9,761 nucleotides of DNA from Candidatus Shapirobacteria bacterium UBA4809 (GCA_002402535.1 DHGB01000053.1:1687-11447), one strand, 5' to 3'; shown: positions 1 through 5,430, counted from the stretch's first letter. Notes: generated from the sequence alone by a model not told the origin. Translations and numbers: made by a program.

Positions 1-320
1 CCTTGACCCATGCCATATTTGCTTCTAAAAGCATTAATTAAGCTATTATCACCTTTTTGTGAAGCTACTTGAGCACTGGCGAATTTTTTAAAATTAGATT
101 CATTGACGAATCTGGTAGCACCTTTTCCGGCCATATTAGCGGCCCAGGCTTTATAATCACCTTTTTGGAAAGCGGTAACATTAATATTGTGTCTCTCCTC
201 GGTGTAATTAGGACCTTTGACGGTCGCATCACCACGATAAGCGAGAACAGGATTGGCAGATTTAACAGCGACTAGCCCAAGGGCTAAAGCGGCTAAACCT
301 AAAACGATTTTGGTATTCAT
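1..320 (-). CDS. Small secreted CPR protein, 5' part (C-terminus outside window)
   Basis: The reading frame opens with ATG at 320 and is still open at the window edge, giving 106 residues. Residues 1-27 are a clear signal peptide: basic start (MNTK), a hydrophobic run rich in L, A, G and V, and an AxA-like end (PVLA), with cleavage expected before YRGD. The mature start, with VKGPNYTEERH, then AFQKGDYKAW and a VNESNFKKFA block, resembles a family of roughly 110-150 residue exported proteins I associate with Patescibacteria; I know no assigned function. No cysteine or enzymatic motif is visible. It follows the sigma factor and membrane protein on the same strand and may be a target of that sigma factor. 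A TATAAT box 13 bases upstream of the ATG suggests its own promoter with a very short leader. The open reading frame and signal peptide are seen; the family assignment is from memory; the regulatory link is inferred. Confidence 0.8.
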   Translation of the reverse strand, partial: MNTKIVLGLAALALGLVAVKSANPVLAYRGDATVKGPNYTEERHNINVTAFQKGDYKAWAANMAGKGATRFVNESNFKKFASAQVASQKGDNSLINAFRSKYGMGQ

Positions 321-333
321 TTTATTTTTTTAA

Positions 334-339
334 ATTATA
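334..339 (-). promoter_or_regulatory. Putative -10 box for the secreted protein gene
   Basis: Read on the minus strand this is an exact TATAAT. Transcription would start near 327, leaving a leader of about seven bases before the ATG at 320. No good -35 hexamer stands 16-18 bases upstream, so the promoter may be weak or may depend on an alternative sigma factor such as the one encoded at 1066-1635. Confidence 0.4.
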
Positions 340-347
340 AAAAGATG

Positions 348-393
348 AACTTGACTAGTATGTGGTCCATCTAGTCTTAGTACAAGGCAAGTT
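348..393 (-). terminator. Hairpin between the membrane protein and secreted protein genes
   Basis: GACTAG (353-358) pairs perfectly with CTAGTC (371-376). The pairing continues through a one-base bulge with ATG/CAT (360-362 with 368-370). An outer pair AACTTG/CAAGTT (348-353 and 388-393) could enclose it but shares base 353 with the inner stem. On the minus strand a T-run follows the inner stem only after about eight bases, so this could be a weak terminator, an attenuator, or a regulatory inverted repeat upstream of the -10 box at 334-339. Confidence 0.35.
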
Positions 394-404
394 GACTTTT
401 TCTT

Positions 405-1079
405 TCAATTTGAGAGGCGGCCAGACCAGGGTTTGATATCATTAGCGACAAAAATGTCACCCTGAAGCAATCCGGTGATTTTGATTTCCCGACCAAGACT
501 GATATCAATGGAGGGACGAATGATGGCTTTTTGAATATCAATAGTCCACTGATTCCCGCTAAAGTCAGTTAATTCAAAAGAATTAGGAGAAATAATTTGG
601 GTAATAGTCCCAGAGAGACGGCCGGCACTAGAATTAGTCCAAACCTGAGTTTTCATTGGTGCCACCCGACGATAGAGAGGTAAATCCTTTGCCAGCAGAG
701 AATCAAATTTTTGACCAAGATTAAAAAGAGAAAGTAGGGAGCCAAGGGCTAGGGACAGAAAAAGGGCAAAGAGAATAATTTTTGGTAATTCCAAACGGTA
801 AGCTTTTTTAGTTTTGGAAAAAATAAAATAGGCAAAGGCAATAAAAAGAAGGAGAGAAAGAAGCCAAAAATAGGGGAAATAATAGAGATCCCAGTCATTG
901 CTTTTGAACATGTAAATTAGAGTCGAAAAGGCCAGGCCACCGATAAAGATAGAAAGAAGATATAGAAGCCAGAGTAAATAGTTTTTAACCAAAAATTCCC
1001 ACCTGGGAATGGGACGAAGATGGCGTTTTTGAATATTTTGGAGAACCTGATCACTCAGAGATTTTTTATTTTTTTTCAT
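405..1079 (-). CDS. Three-helix membrane protein, possible anti-sigma factor
   Basis: I place the start at the ATG at 1079 (224 residues), because the frame further upstream runs deep inside the sigma factor gene. The start lies 14 nt before the end of the sigma gene, which suggests translational coupling; no Shine-Dalgarno is visible. A basic cytoplasmic N-terminus (MKKNKKSLSD..., to about residue 30) precedes three hydrophobic segments at about 33-58, 66-88 and 99-120. A soluble C-terminal part of about 100 residues (121-224) follows, rich in beta-type repeats such as GTITQIISPNSFEL and REIKITGLL, which look like a small OB-fold. The order sigma factor then overlapping membrane protein is the usual layout of ECF sigma/anti-sigma pairs, so an anti-sigma role is likely. 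However, I see no zinc-binding HxxxCxxC motif and do not recognise a named anti-sigma domain. Membrane topology is visible; function is inferred. Confidence 0.75.
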   Translation of the reverse strand: MKKNKKSLSDQVLQNIQKRHLRPIPRWEFLVKNYLLWLLYLLSIFIGGLAFSTLIYMFKSNDWDLYYFPYFWLLSLLLFIAFAYFIFSKTKKAYRLELPKIILFALFLSLALGSLLSLFNLGQKFDSLLAKDLPLYRRVAPMKTQVWTNSSAGRLSGTITQIISPNSFELTDFSGNQWTIDIQKAIIRPSIDISLGREIKITGLLQGDIFVANDIKPWSGRLSN

Positions 1080-1635
1080 ATATTTTTTTAAATTGTATTT
1101 TGGCGCGAGAGATGAGAGTAGCGACGGTACCCATGGGCTTTTGTAAAATGTCGCTAATTTCCTGATAATCCTTGTCTTCAAAAAATTTTAGAACCAAAAC
1201 ATCTTTGTACTCCGGCTTTAATTGATTCAAAATCTTTTTTATTTCTTGGCCCTGATGGAGGGCGATGGTTTCTTTTTCAATATCGGTATCAGCTACCAGC
1301 CAATTGACAAAATTTTCATTATCTTCAGGCAGGGAAACCTGAAAGGAGGCCCGACTTTTTTTAAAAAAATTAATAGCTTCGTTGTGGACGATGCGATACA
1401 GCCAGGTACTGAATTTTAAATCACAATCACAGTCGTTTAGATGCTCGTAAGCTTTGATAAAGGAATTCTCCACAATATCATCAACATCATCAGGTGAGAG
1501 GAAGAGAAAACGATGGACGTAGGCAGAGAGTTTGTCTTCATAGCGTTTCATCAGACAATAAAAATATTGACTGTCCTCAAGGGAGAGGGCGACGAGCTGC
1601 TTATCATCTAATTTTTGGCATTCCCGGTCTATCAT
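1066..1635 (-). CDS. ECF-type RNA polymerase sigma factor (sigma-70 family)
   Basis: This 189-residue protein has the length and two-domain build of an ECF sigma factor. Region 2 covers about residues 23-95: the DDVDDIVENSFIKAYEHL helix, then the FSTWLYRIVHNEAINFFKK segment, the conserved core that binds polymerase and the -10 element. After an acidic linker (about 103-122), region 4 (about 130-183) reads LNQLKPEYKDVLVLKFFED followed by the helix-turn-helix DYQEISDILQKPMGTVATLISRAK, which recognises the -35 element. There is no sigma-3 or sigma-1 region. It overlaps the next gene, a membrane protein that may be its anti-sigma factor. The start ATG at 1635 has no Shine-Dalgarno; a TATA-rich palindrome lies immediately upstream and a terminator for the preceding gene lies beyond that, so it should have its own promoter at 1636-1680. 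Family assignment is firm; the target regulon is unknown. Confidence 0.93.
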   Translation of the reverse strand: MIDRECQKLDDKQLVALSLEDSQYFYCLMKRYEDKLSAYVHRFLFLSPDDVDDIVENSFIKAYEHLNDCDCDLKFSTWLYRIVHNEAINFFKKSRASFQVSLPEDNENFVNWLVADTDIEKETIALHQGQEIKKILNQLKPEYKDVLVLKFFEDKDYQEISDILQKPMGTVATLISRAKIQFKKIYEKK

Positions 1636-1639
1636 GGTT

Positions 1640-1657
1640 TATATACAGTATATATAC
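1640..1657 (-). promoter_or_regulatory. TATA-rich palindrome and possible -10 region of the sigma factor gene
   Basis: TATATAC (1640-1646) and GTATATA (1648-1654) form a perfect 7-1-7 inverted repeat ending five bases upstream of the sigma factor start codon; TATATAC recurs at 1651-1657. On the minus strand a TATACT hexamer at 1647-1652 could be the -10 box, which would give a leader of about five bases. No convincing -35 at the right distance was found. It could be an operator or simply promoter AT-richness. Confidence 0.35.
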
Positions 1658-1680
1658 AATTGGAGTGGGGGTTTTCTTTC

Positions 1681-1730
1681 AAAAAAGATTGATTTTAATT
1701 GTGGCAAATTCGCCATAATTAAAATCAATC
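1681..1730 (-). terminator. Strong Rho-independent terminator after the BRO/DinD-like gene
   Basis: A 14-bp perfect stem (1687-1700 with 1717-1730) is extended by a G-T wobble and four more pairs (TGGC 1702-1705 with GCCA 1712-1715), closing a six-base loop. Read on the minus strand the hairpin begins three bases after the stop codon at 1734-1736 and is followed at once by six T residues (1686-1681). It separates the BRO gene from the sigma factor gene and marks the left edge of the accessory block. Confidence 0.88.
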
Positions 1731-1733
1731 AAA

Positions 1734-2570
1734 TTATCCTTTTAATTTTTTTGTTATTCTAGATTCCAAATAATTTTTTCCAGTGATTACTTTTTTCCCA
1801 GTTTTACTCTCAATTTCCTGACGAGCATGGCCGGCGACACTACCACCTTCTCTGGCCACTACCTTATTTTGGCCAAAAGTTTCCGGCTTTTTTGTTTTTG
1901 ATATTTCAGTGGTAGCTGTTTCAGCGAGCATGTTTAGCACCAGTTCCATGTTGGTCATATTGTCACGCAAATTTTCTTTTTTAAGATTTTTTAAACTTTT
2001 ATATTCTTTGGTCGTCATCCCTGTCCAGGCCTTGGTTATTTCATTGGTCAAAATAGCAAATTCGAAACCATCATTGACACCTCTATTTTCCCATTCATCG
2101 GTTAGATCTTTTCTAATTTCAATACTTTTAAGACGGAGATTTATCCACTGCCGACTGTAACCTTTTTGATAGTAGGTTTTTAGGGCTCGATTAATCGCAA
2201 TTTCTGGATCAGCTGTTTCCTCGAGTCTTTCATAGCCGACTCTGGCCAGCCACAATTTAAATGGTTCGGCGTTTGGTGAGGGAATTGACTGTATCAAACG
2301 TAATAATGTTTCTGTATCCGCCATGTCAGTGTCTCGTTTTTTCCCATCTTCAGCCACTATCTTCAACCGTACGATTTTTTCGTACACTTCACTCCCCTCA
2401 TTTTTCAGACTATTTTTTAAATCTGACCAATATCTTTTAGGAATCGAGCTGTTGGTTAGTGTTTTAATAACATCGATTATCGAAAAATACCAAAGTTCCT
2501 TATCTGCGTCCCATAGGCGGCGGATTTGATTATTTCCAAAAATGGCGACTGTTTTTTTGTTTAGTTTCAT
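1734..2570 (-). CDS. BRO-N / DinD-like phage antirepressor-type protein
   Basis: I choose the ATG at 2570 (278 residues, MKLNKKTVAIFGNNQIRRLW), because the 17 codons further upstream cross the repeat-like intergenic element and have no family resemblance. Residues about 5-110 look like a Bro-N domain, the DNA-binding domain of phage antirepressors and BRO proteins: the IRRLWD...LWYFSIIDVI start, a KRYWSDLKNSL segment, the RLKIVAEDGKKRDTDMADTE block, and FKLWLARVGYERLEE. The second half (about 130-278) resembles DNA-damage-inducible protein D (DinD): FAILTNEITKAW, then KSLKNLKKENLRDNMTNMELVLNML and a lysine-rich tail GKNYLESRITKKLKG. DinD counteracts RecA filaments in E. coli; whether this protein does so is inference. 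It probably binds DNA in the cytoplasm. It stands alone between a RecB-like gene remnant and a strong terminator, and its presence points to phage or mobile-element ancestry. No Shine-Dalgarno is visible. Confidence 0.85.
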   Translation of the reverse strand: MKLNKKTVAIFGNNQIRRLWDADKELWYFSIIDVIKTLTNSSIPKRYWSDLKNSLKNEGSEVYEKIVRLKIVAEDGKKRDTDMADTETLLRLIQSIPSPNAEPFKLWLARVGYERLEETADPEIAINRALKTYYQKGYSRQWINLRLKSIEIRKDLTDEWENRGVNDGFEFAILTNEITKAWTGMTTKEYKSLKNLKKENLRDNMTNMELVLNMLAETATTEISKTKKPETFGQNKVVAREGGSVAGHARQEIESKTGKKVITGKNYLESRITKKLKG

Positions 2571-2592
2571 ACTATACAAATAATAATAACCC

Positions 2593-2618
2593 CCCGACTT
2601 CGCTAAAGCTACGACGGG
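2593..2618. repeat. GC-rich imperfect palindrome, REP-like element
   Basis: A 26-base GC-richer island in AT-rich intergenic DNA begins CCCG and ends CGGG, with an inner TTCGCTAAAGCTACG core containing GCTAAAGC. It is preceded by extra C residues (2591-2592). It resembles short palindromic elements scattered through CPR intergenic regions, from memory. There is only one copy in this window, so its repeat nature is not shown here. It lies 23 bases upstream of the BRO gene start. Confidence 0.4.
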
Positions 2619-2630
2619 CAAGGAAGTTAA

Positions 2631-2678
2631 CTAGTTATATTTTTTGGCCTCTTCCCAGTATTTACAATATTTACCAAG
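2631..2678 (-). pseudogene. 3' remnant of a RecB-like PD-(D/E)XK nuclease gene
   Basis: On the minus strand these bases translate to LGKYCKYWEEAKKYN followed by TAG. This aligns end to end with the last 15 residues of the intact nuclease at 3567-4268 (ECEYCRYREEAKKFD, stop), with identical stop placement; the DNA also shares the segment GCCTCTTCCC and ACAATATT. One of the two C-terminal cysteines is replaced by Gly. No further homology is visible above about 2678. It is the tail of a second copy of the gene, whose head may be the fragment at 5327-5429. Confidence 0.72.
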
Positions 2679-2696
2679 GATGAGATAATGATTTTA

Positions 2697-2740
2697 AGAA
2701 AACCGGTAAGTGTGACCAACGTCCGCTAGCCGGTTTTTAT
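2697..2740 (-). terminator. Hairpin terminator after the DUF3800 gene
   Basis: AAAACCGG (2699-2706) pairs with CCGGTTTT (2730-2737), enclosing a 23-base loop that can hold a minor GAC/GTC pair. A-run and T-run flank the stem on both sides, so it could act in either direction. On the minus strand it lies eight bases beyond the stop codon of the DUF3800 gene and the stem runs into TTTTCTT. The large loop lowers confidence. Confidence 0.5.
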
Positions 2741-2745
2741 AGTTT

Positions 2746-3531
2746 TTAAGGCATCTCAACCAGGGGATTTATTGCTTTATAAAGTTTTGCTTTATCTTTT
2801 TTTGTAGCTCTCCCTACAAATAATTTATTTTCAAAACTATTAATTAATACTTTTTGGATTGGATTTAATTGTTCAATTGTTTTTATTTTATTTTTTAGTT
2901 CTTCTTTAATTTTTGGGCAGATACCATATAGATCAGATATTTGTTCTTCTGAATCATTGTTTAGTTTTGTGACGAAGCTAATTGAAGTTAAGTGTTTTTT
3001 AGAATCTTGAGGGGAAATGCATAAGTTACTAATCCCATTGACTAAATAATGAAAAAAATTTTGATAAATAATAATATCCTGTTCAGAATTGCTGGCTTCA
3101 CTAACAACTTGACCTTTAAGATTTTTAGCAACCAAAAATTTTAATAAATTTGAAAATAATAGACGATATGATCTGTTTAAAACCGTTATTTTGGCCCAAC
3201 CAAGTCTAAAGGCTTTTTCTTTGTTAACGATGGTGCTCAATATAAAAAAATTGTGTTTTTTAAGAAATTTATTCAAATCTATCGAAAAATTTTTAATTTT
3301 TTTATCTGTTTTTAAAAATCTTCGAATTTCAGTCCCATGAATAACATACTTTTTTGAACCAAAATGTTTAAGTTTTAAATCTTCAAAATCAATTTTTAAT
3401 TTTTCCCGATTATTTTCGCCAATTACTAAACCAATGAGAGTAAAATATGGTTGAGTTTGATACGATTTTACATCGGAGGTTCCTGATTCATCAATAAAAA
3501 TATAATGTTTTTTATCAACACTAGAAATCAT
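2746..3531 (-). CDS. DUF3800 domain protein
   Basis: The 261-residue product carries the DUF3800 hallmarks: an N-terminal strand with FIDESG (12-17), a YFTLIGLVIGE strand (29-39), the KYVIHGTEIR block (61-70, His65), VVSEAS with Glu145 (142-147), and a C-terminal EQISDLYG motif (196-203) matching the family's Q-x-x-D-L element with Asp200. The spaced acidic residues (Asp14, Glu15, Glu145, Asp200) suggest a metal-dependent nuclease-like fold, but no biochemical function is settled as far as I know. Genes of this family recur in phage, mobile-element and defence contexts. It is 35 bases downstream of the RecB-like nuclease and most likely belongs to the same transcript as the repressor and ImmA/IrrE genes; a hairpin terminator follows. 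The last 60 residues are lysine-rich and could contact nucleic acid. Start at 3531 is the only ATG close to the FIDESG motif; no Shine-Dalgarno. Confidence 0.82.
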   Translation of the reverse strand: MISSVDKKHYIFIDESGTSDVKSYQTQPYFTLIGLVIGENNREKLKIDFEDLKLKHFGSKKYVIHGTEIRRFLKTDKKIKNFSIDLNKFLKKHNFFILSTIVNKEKAFRLGWAKITVLNRSYRLLFSNLLKFLVAKNLKGQVVSEASNSEQDIIIYQNFFHYLVNGISNLCISPQDSKKHLTSISFVTKLNNDSEEQISDLYGICPKIKEELKNKIKTIEQLNPIQKVLINSFENKLFVGRATKKDKAKLYKAINPLVEMP

Positions 3532-3566
3532 GACTTAGTCTAACACTATTTGTTTTAAATATTACA

Positions 3567-4268
3567 TTAATCAAACTTTTTTGCCTCTTCCCGATATCGA
3601 CAATATTCACACTCAGTATTCGCCTCGGGTATCGTGTCCTCATTTAAACATTTCCAGATCTCATTTATCGTTCCCTCCACCCAATCAGGATTGCCGGTGT
3701 ATGGGATTAATTTAATATCAAATTCCAATTTACCATCAAAAGATTCCTGCGCCGTTCGCCCATTGCAGTACACAAAATAACCCGTCTCGGCCACTTTAAA
3801 ATCATTTTTTCTAAATAACCACTGATAAATTTCCATTTGTCGTTTATAGCCAATTTGCCAATCGGCATCGAGATTTACTTCACTATTTTTGGCCGTCGCT
3901 TTATAATCGACGATAATTAGTTCACCCCTCGGATTAACCCACAGATCGTCAACTCCACCGGTGATAATTAAATCAGTGCCGGGAAAAGGGTAGGTGATTC
4001 CCCGACGTAGTGAATCCCGCCATTCATCCATTTTTGGATGCGAAAAGGGGATGGCGTCAATGCCATAGGCTTTCATTAAGGGGTGGGGAGTGTGCCCGGC
4101 CCGGTGAATATCAAATTCGTTTTTGAGTAGCCGATCAATTTCCGAATTAATCGTAAACGGATACCCCGGCGGTCTTTTTACCTTTAATTTCACGTCCAAA
4201 TAAAAACATTTCGGACAATTTAGGTATAAATCAATTTTGCTTCGTGATAATCGCATAGATTTATTCAT
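3567..4268 (-). CDS. RecB-like PD-(D/E)XK nuclease with four cysteines (PDDEXK_1)
   Basis: A 233-residue protein of the RecB/Cas4-like PD-(D/E)XK type. Numbered from the ATG at 4268: His55 (EFDIHR), Asp107 or Asp108 in GGVDDLW, Asp121 and Lys123 in ELIIVDYKAT, and Gln144/Tyr148 in QMEIYQW give the complete active-site set. Cys18 and Cys21 (NCPKC) at the N-terminus and Cys220 and Cys223 (ECEYC) at the C-terminus could bind an iron-sulfur cluster or zinc, as in Cas4 and AddB, though the 2+2 spacing differs from Cas4's 1+3. A start at 4256 (MRLSRSKIDL) is equally plausible and matches the start of the related fragment at 5429. It begins eight bases after the ImmA/IrrE gene, within an operon of XRE repressor, peptidase, nuclease and DUF3800. 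Fragments of the same family stand at both ends of this operon. DNA processing is likely; the substrate is unknown. Confidence 0.85.
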   Translation of the reverse strand: MNKSMRLSRSKIDLYLNCPKCFYLDVKLKVKRPPGYPFTINSEIDRLLKNEFDIHRAGHTPHPLMKAYGIDAIPFSHPKMDEWRDSLRRGITYPFPGTDLIITGGVDDLWVNPRGELIIVDYKATAKNSEVNLDADWQIGYKRQMEIYQWLFRKNDFKVAETGYFVYCNGRTAQESFDGKLEFDIKLIPYTGNPDWVEGTINEIWKCLNEDTIPEANTECEYCRYREEAKKFD

Positions 4269-4276
4269 ATTAATTA

Positions 4277-4864
4277 TTATAATATTTTTTTTATTATGCC
4301 TTCTTTTACCATTCTTCTGTAAAGAACATCCCCTGAAACCTTGAAAAGAGTTATTAAATCAAAAATTGTTGATTGGAGTAGCTCTACATCTTCATTATTC
4401 GGTATTTTTCCAAGTCTTTTGATTAATTCTGCGTTTAGTGATTTAGTGGGGACCAATATTAAACCAGCAAAAGTTTGTGCCTGAATTTCCATATAACGGT
4501 GGTCTTTATCGTTAATTTTCGAGAAGAAGTCGTGATATTTATTAAAATCGGTCGGACCATTTTTTTGGTACCAATTTTGATGAAGAATTTTGTGACCGAT
4601 TTCGTGAGCTATAGTAAATCGTGTTCTCTCGGGATATTTTATGTAACAATGTTCGTCAATCGTTATTTGAGAAAAATCTGAGGTGATAAAACCGTCAATT
4701 CCGATTAGGTTTTTTATCCCTGGAATCACACATAAAAAGATTTTTAGTTTTAGTTCAGCAATTTCCTCAATAGCCACCGGTAACTGATTATTAGAATTAT
4801 ATTGATTTAAGAATTTGTCAGCCGCACGCCGTACCTCCACCATTGAAAGAGTCACTCCATCCAT
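4277..4864 (-). CDS. ImmA/IrrE family metallo-endopeptidase
   Basis: A 195-residue zinc peptidase of the ImmA/IrrE (COG2856) family. The HEIGH zinc motif is at residues 87-91 within RFTIAHEIGHKILH, and the third ligand is probably Glu126 in the helix MEIQAQTFAGLILVP, which is the usual family arrangement. The N-terminal ~30 residues (VRRAADKFLNQY...LPVAIEEIAEL) match the family's usual leading helices. The C-terminal 50 residues contain a short helical stretch (STIFDLITLFKVSGDVLYRRM) that resembles the pairing element with the partner regulator. It starts one base after the stop of the XRE gene (TAA-C-ATG). In ICEBs1 the ImmA peptidase cleaves the paired ImmR repressor; in RosmerTA-type systems a COG2856 protein acts as toxin with an XRE antitoxin. 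Which of these applies cannot be read from sequence. Confidence 0.92.
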   Translation of the reverse strand: MDGVTLSMVEVRRAADKFLNQYNSNNQLPVAIEEIAELKLKIFLCVIPGIKNLIGIDGFITSDFSQITIDEHCYIKYPERTRFTIAHEIGHKILHQNWYQKNGPTDFNKYHDFFSKINDKDHRYMEIQAQTFAGLILVPTKSLNAELIKRLGKIPNNEDVELLQSTIFDLITLFKVSGDVLYRRMVKEGIIKKIL

Positions 4865-4865
4865 G

Positions 4866-5270
4866 TTAATTTGTTCCCTTTTCCCCGTCGTTTAGTAAAG
4901 CTATCAATTCTTTAACTTTCTCTTTGTTTAATTTTTCACCGCGCATTGTTCTATAAAATGCAGGGAGAACTGACATCATCTGTTGATTATTTCTGATATC
5001 AACAGGGATTGTTCCTTTGGCTAGATGAGCTAAGTCAAAAAAAGTAACCCATTCCAGAGAACCTTCGATTATTTGAAGCGCTTTTGCATATCCTTTTAAA
5101 ATACTTTCATCGATACTCGGAGTTAATATATTTCTTTCCAGTCGACTGATATTTCCAGGATCATATCCAAATCTTTCACAGAATGATCTTAAAGTAAATC
5201 CTAGGGATACCCTACGATTTCTAAAAAAAATGCCAAAGTTTTGATTGGTTTGATTTTGTCTATTGTTCAT
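4866..5270 (-). CDS. XRE-family HTH transcriptional regulator (repressor or antitoxin)
   Basis: The start is the ATG at 5270, giving 134 residues. A longer in-frame start at 5318 is excluded because the promoter -10 box and operator lie between them. Residues about 12-67 form a classic Cro/CI helix-turn-helix: FFRNRRVSLGFTLRSFCERFGYDPGNISRLERN...PSIDESILKGYAKAL, with the recognition helix around GNISRLERN. The rest (68-134) is a helical tail ending in a charged stretch (GEKLNKEKVKELIALLNDGE) that may serve dimerisation or contact with ImmA. It is the first gene of the module; its stop is separated by one base from the ImmA/IrrE start. A perfect inverted repeat touching the start codon and overlapping the promoter strongly suggests autorepression. 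By analogy with ImmR/ImmA and XRE/COG2856 toxin-antitoxin pairs, the neighbouring peptidase may inactivate or be held by this protein (inferred). Confidence 0.92.
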   Translation of the reverse strand: MNNRQNQTNQNFGIFFRNRRVSLGFTLRSFCERFGYDPGNISRLERNILTPSIDESILKGYAKALQIIEGSLEWVTFFDLAHLAKGTIPVDIRNNQQMMSVLPAFYRTMRGEKLNKEKVKELIALLNDGEKGTN

Positions 5271-5297
5271 AAGTGTTGTACAATTATTACAACACTT
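5271..5297 (-). promoter_or_regulatory. Operator: perfect 10-7-10 inverted repeat at the XRE start codon
   Basis: AAGTGTTGTA (5271-5280) and TACAACACTT (5288-5297) are exact reverse complements separated by seven bases. The repeat abuts the ATG at 5270 and covers the -10 box and expected transcription start. A weaker related inverted repeat, AGTG-N5-CACT (5307-5319), covers the -35 box. This is the expected layout for a dimeric XRE repressor controlling its own gene; the binding protein is inferred to be the XRE regulator. Confidence 0.82.
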
Positions 5298-5314
5298 GAT
5301 CTTATTAGTGTCAA
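5286..5314 (-). promoter_or_regulatory. Sigma-70-type promoter of the XRE-ImmA-nuclease-DUF3800 operon
   Basis: On the minus strand, TTGACA (5314-5309) is followed after exactly 17 bases by TGTAAT (5291-5286), five of six matches to TATAAT. Transcription would begin near 5279, leaving only about nine bases before the ATG at 5270, so translation is nearly leaderless. The promoter lies within the module, just inside its junction with the truncated nuclease gene. Confidence 0.85.
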
Positions 5315-5326
5315 GCACTTAATTAT

Positions 5327-5429
5327 TAAACAGAAATCCCGGCGGTCTTTTAACCTTTAATTTCACGTCCAAATAAAAATACTCCAGATAATTTAAGAAT
5401 AAATCAATTTTCGATCTCGACAACTTCAT
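5327..5429 (-). pseudogene. 5' remnant of a RecB-like PD-(D/E)XK nuclease gene
   Basis: From the ATG at 5429 the minus strand reads MKLSRSKIDLFLN, then YLEYFYLDVKLKVKRPPG, then FLFNN and a stop. The first 31 codons match the intact nuclease at 3567-4268 (from its residue 5) at about 25 of 31 residues. The two N-terminal cysteines of the intact copy are both Tyr here (TGT to TAT), as expected for decay after loss of function. Homology stops around 5327-5338, immediately before the promoter of the XRE operon. The start is one base after the stop of the DUF5655-type pseudogene, so the ancestral gene was probably co-transcribed with it and the restriction-modification genes. Confidence 0.85.
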
Positions 5430-5430
5430 C

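Noticed and set aside
1080..1181. N-terminal extension of the membrane protein to 1181
   Set aside because: It overlaps the region-4 helix-turn-helix of the sigma factor. The ATG at 1079 gives a normal basic N-terminus and a 14-nt overlap typical of coupled genes.
1222..1718. Plus-strand ORFs over the sigma factor, and other plus-strand ORFs at 69-275, 1909-2529, 4475-4681 and 9368-9550
   Set aside because: All are antisense to well-supported minus-strand genes, show no recognisable family, and have composition expected of shadow frames.
2697..2740. Integron attC-like or attachment site at the CCGG hairpin
   Set aside because: It lacks the RYYYAAC/GTTRRRY core sites, and no integrase is present. 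A terminator after the DUF3800 gene explains it better.
5271..5318. Longer N-terminus for the XRE regulator starting at 5318
   Set aside because: These 16 codons are the read-through of the promoter -10 box and the perfect inverted repeat, and add a cysteine-rich stretch with no HTH-family resemblance. The ATG at 5270 lies just after the predicted transcription start.
2679..5338. Target-site duplication flanking the four-gene module
   Set aside because: I compared the DNA at both junctions and found no convincing short direct repeat. The AT-rich stretches there match only trivially.
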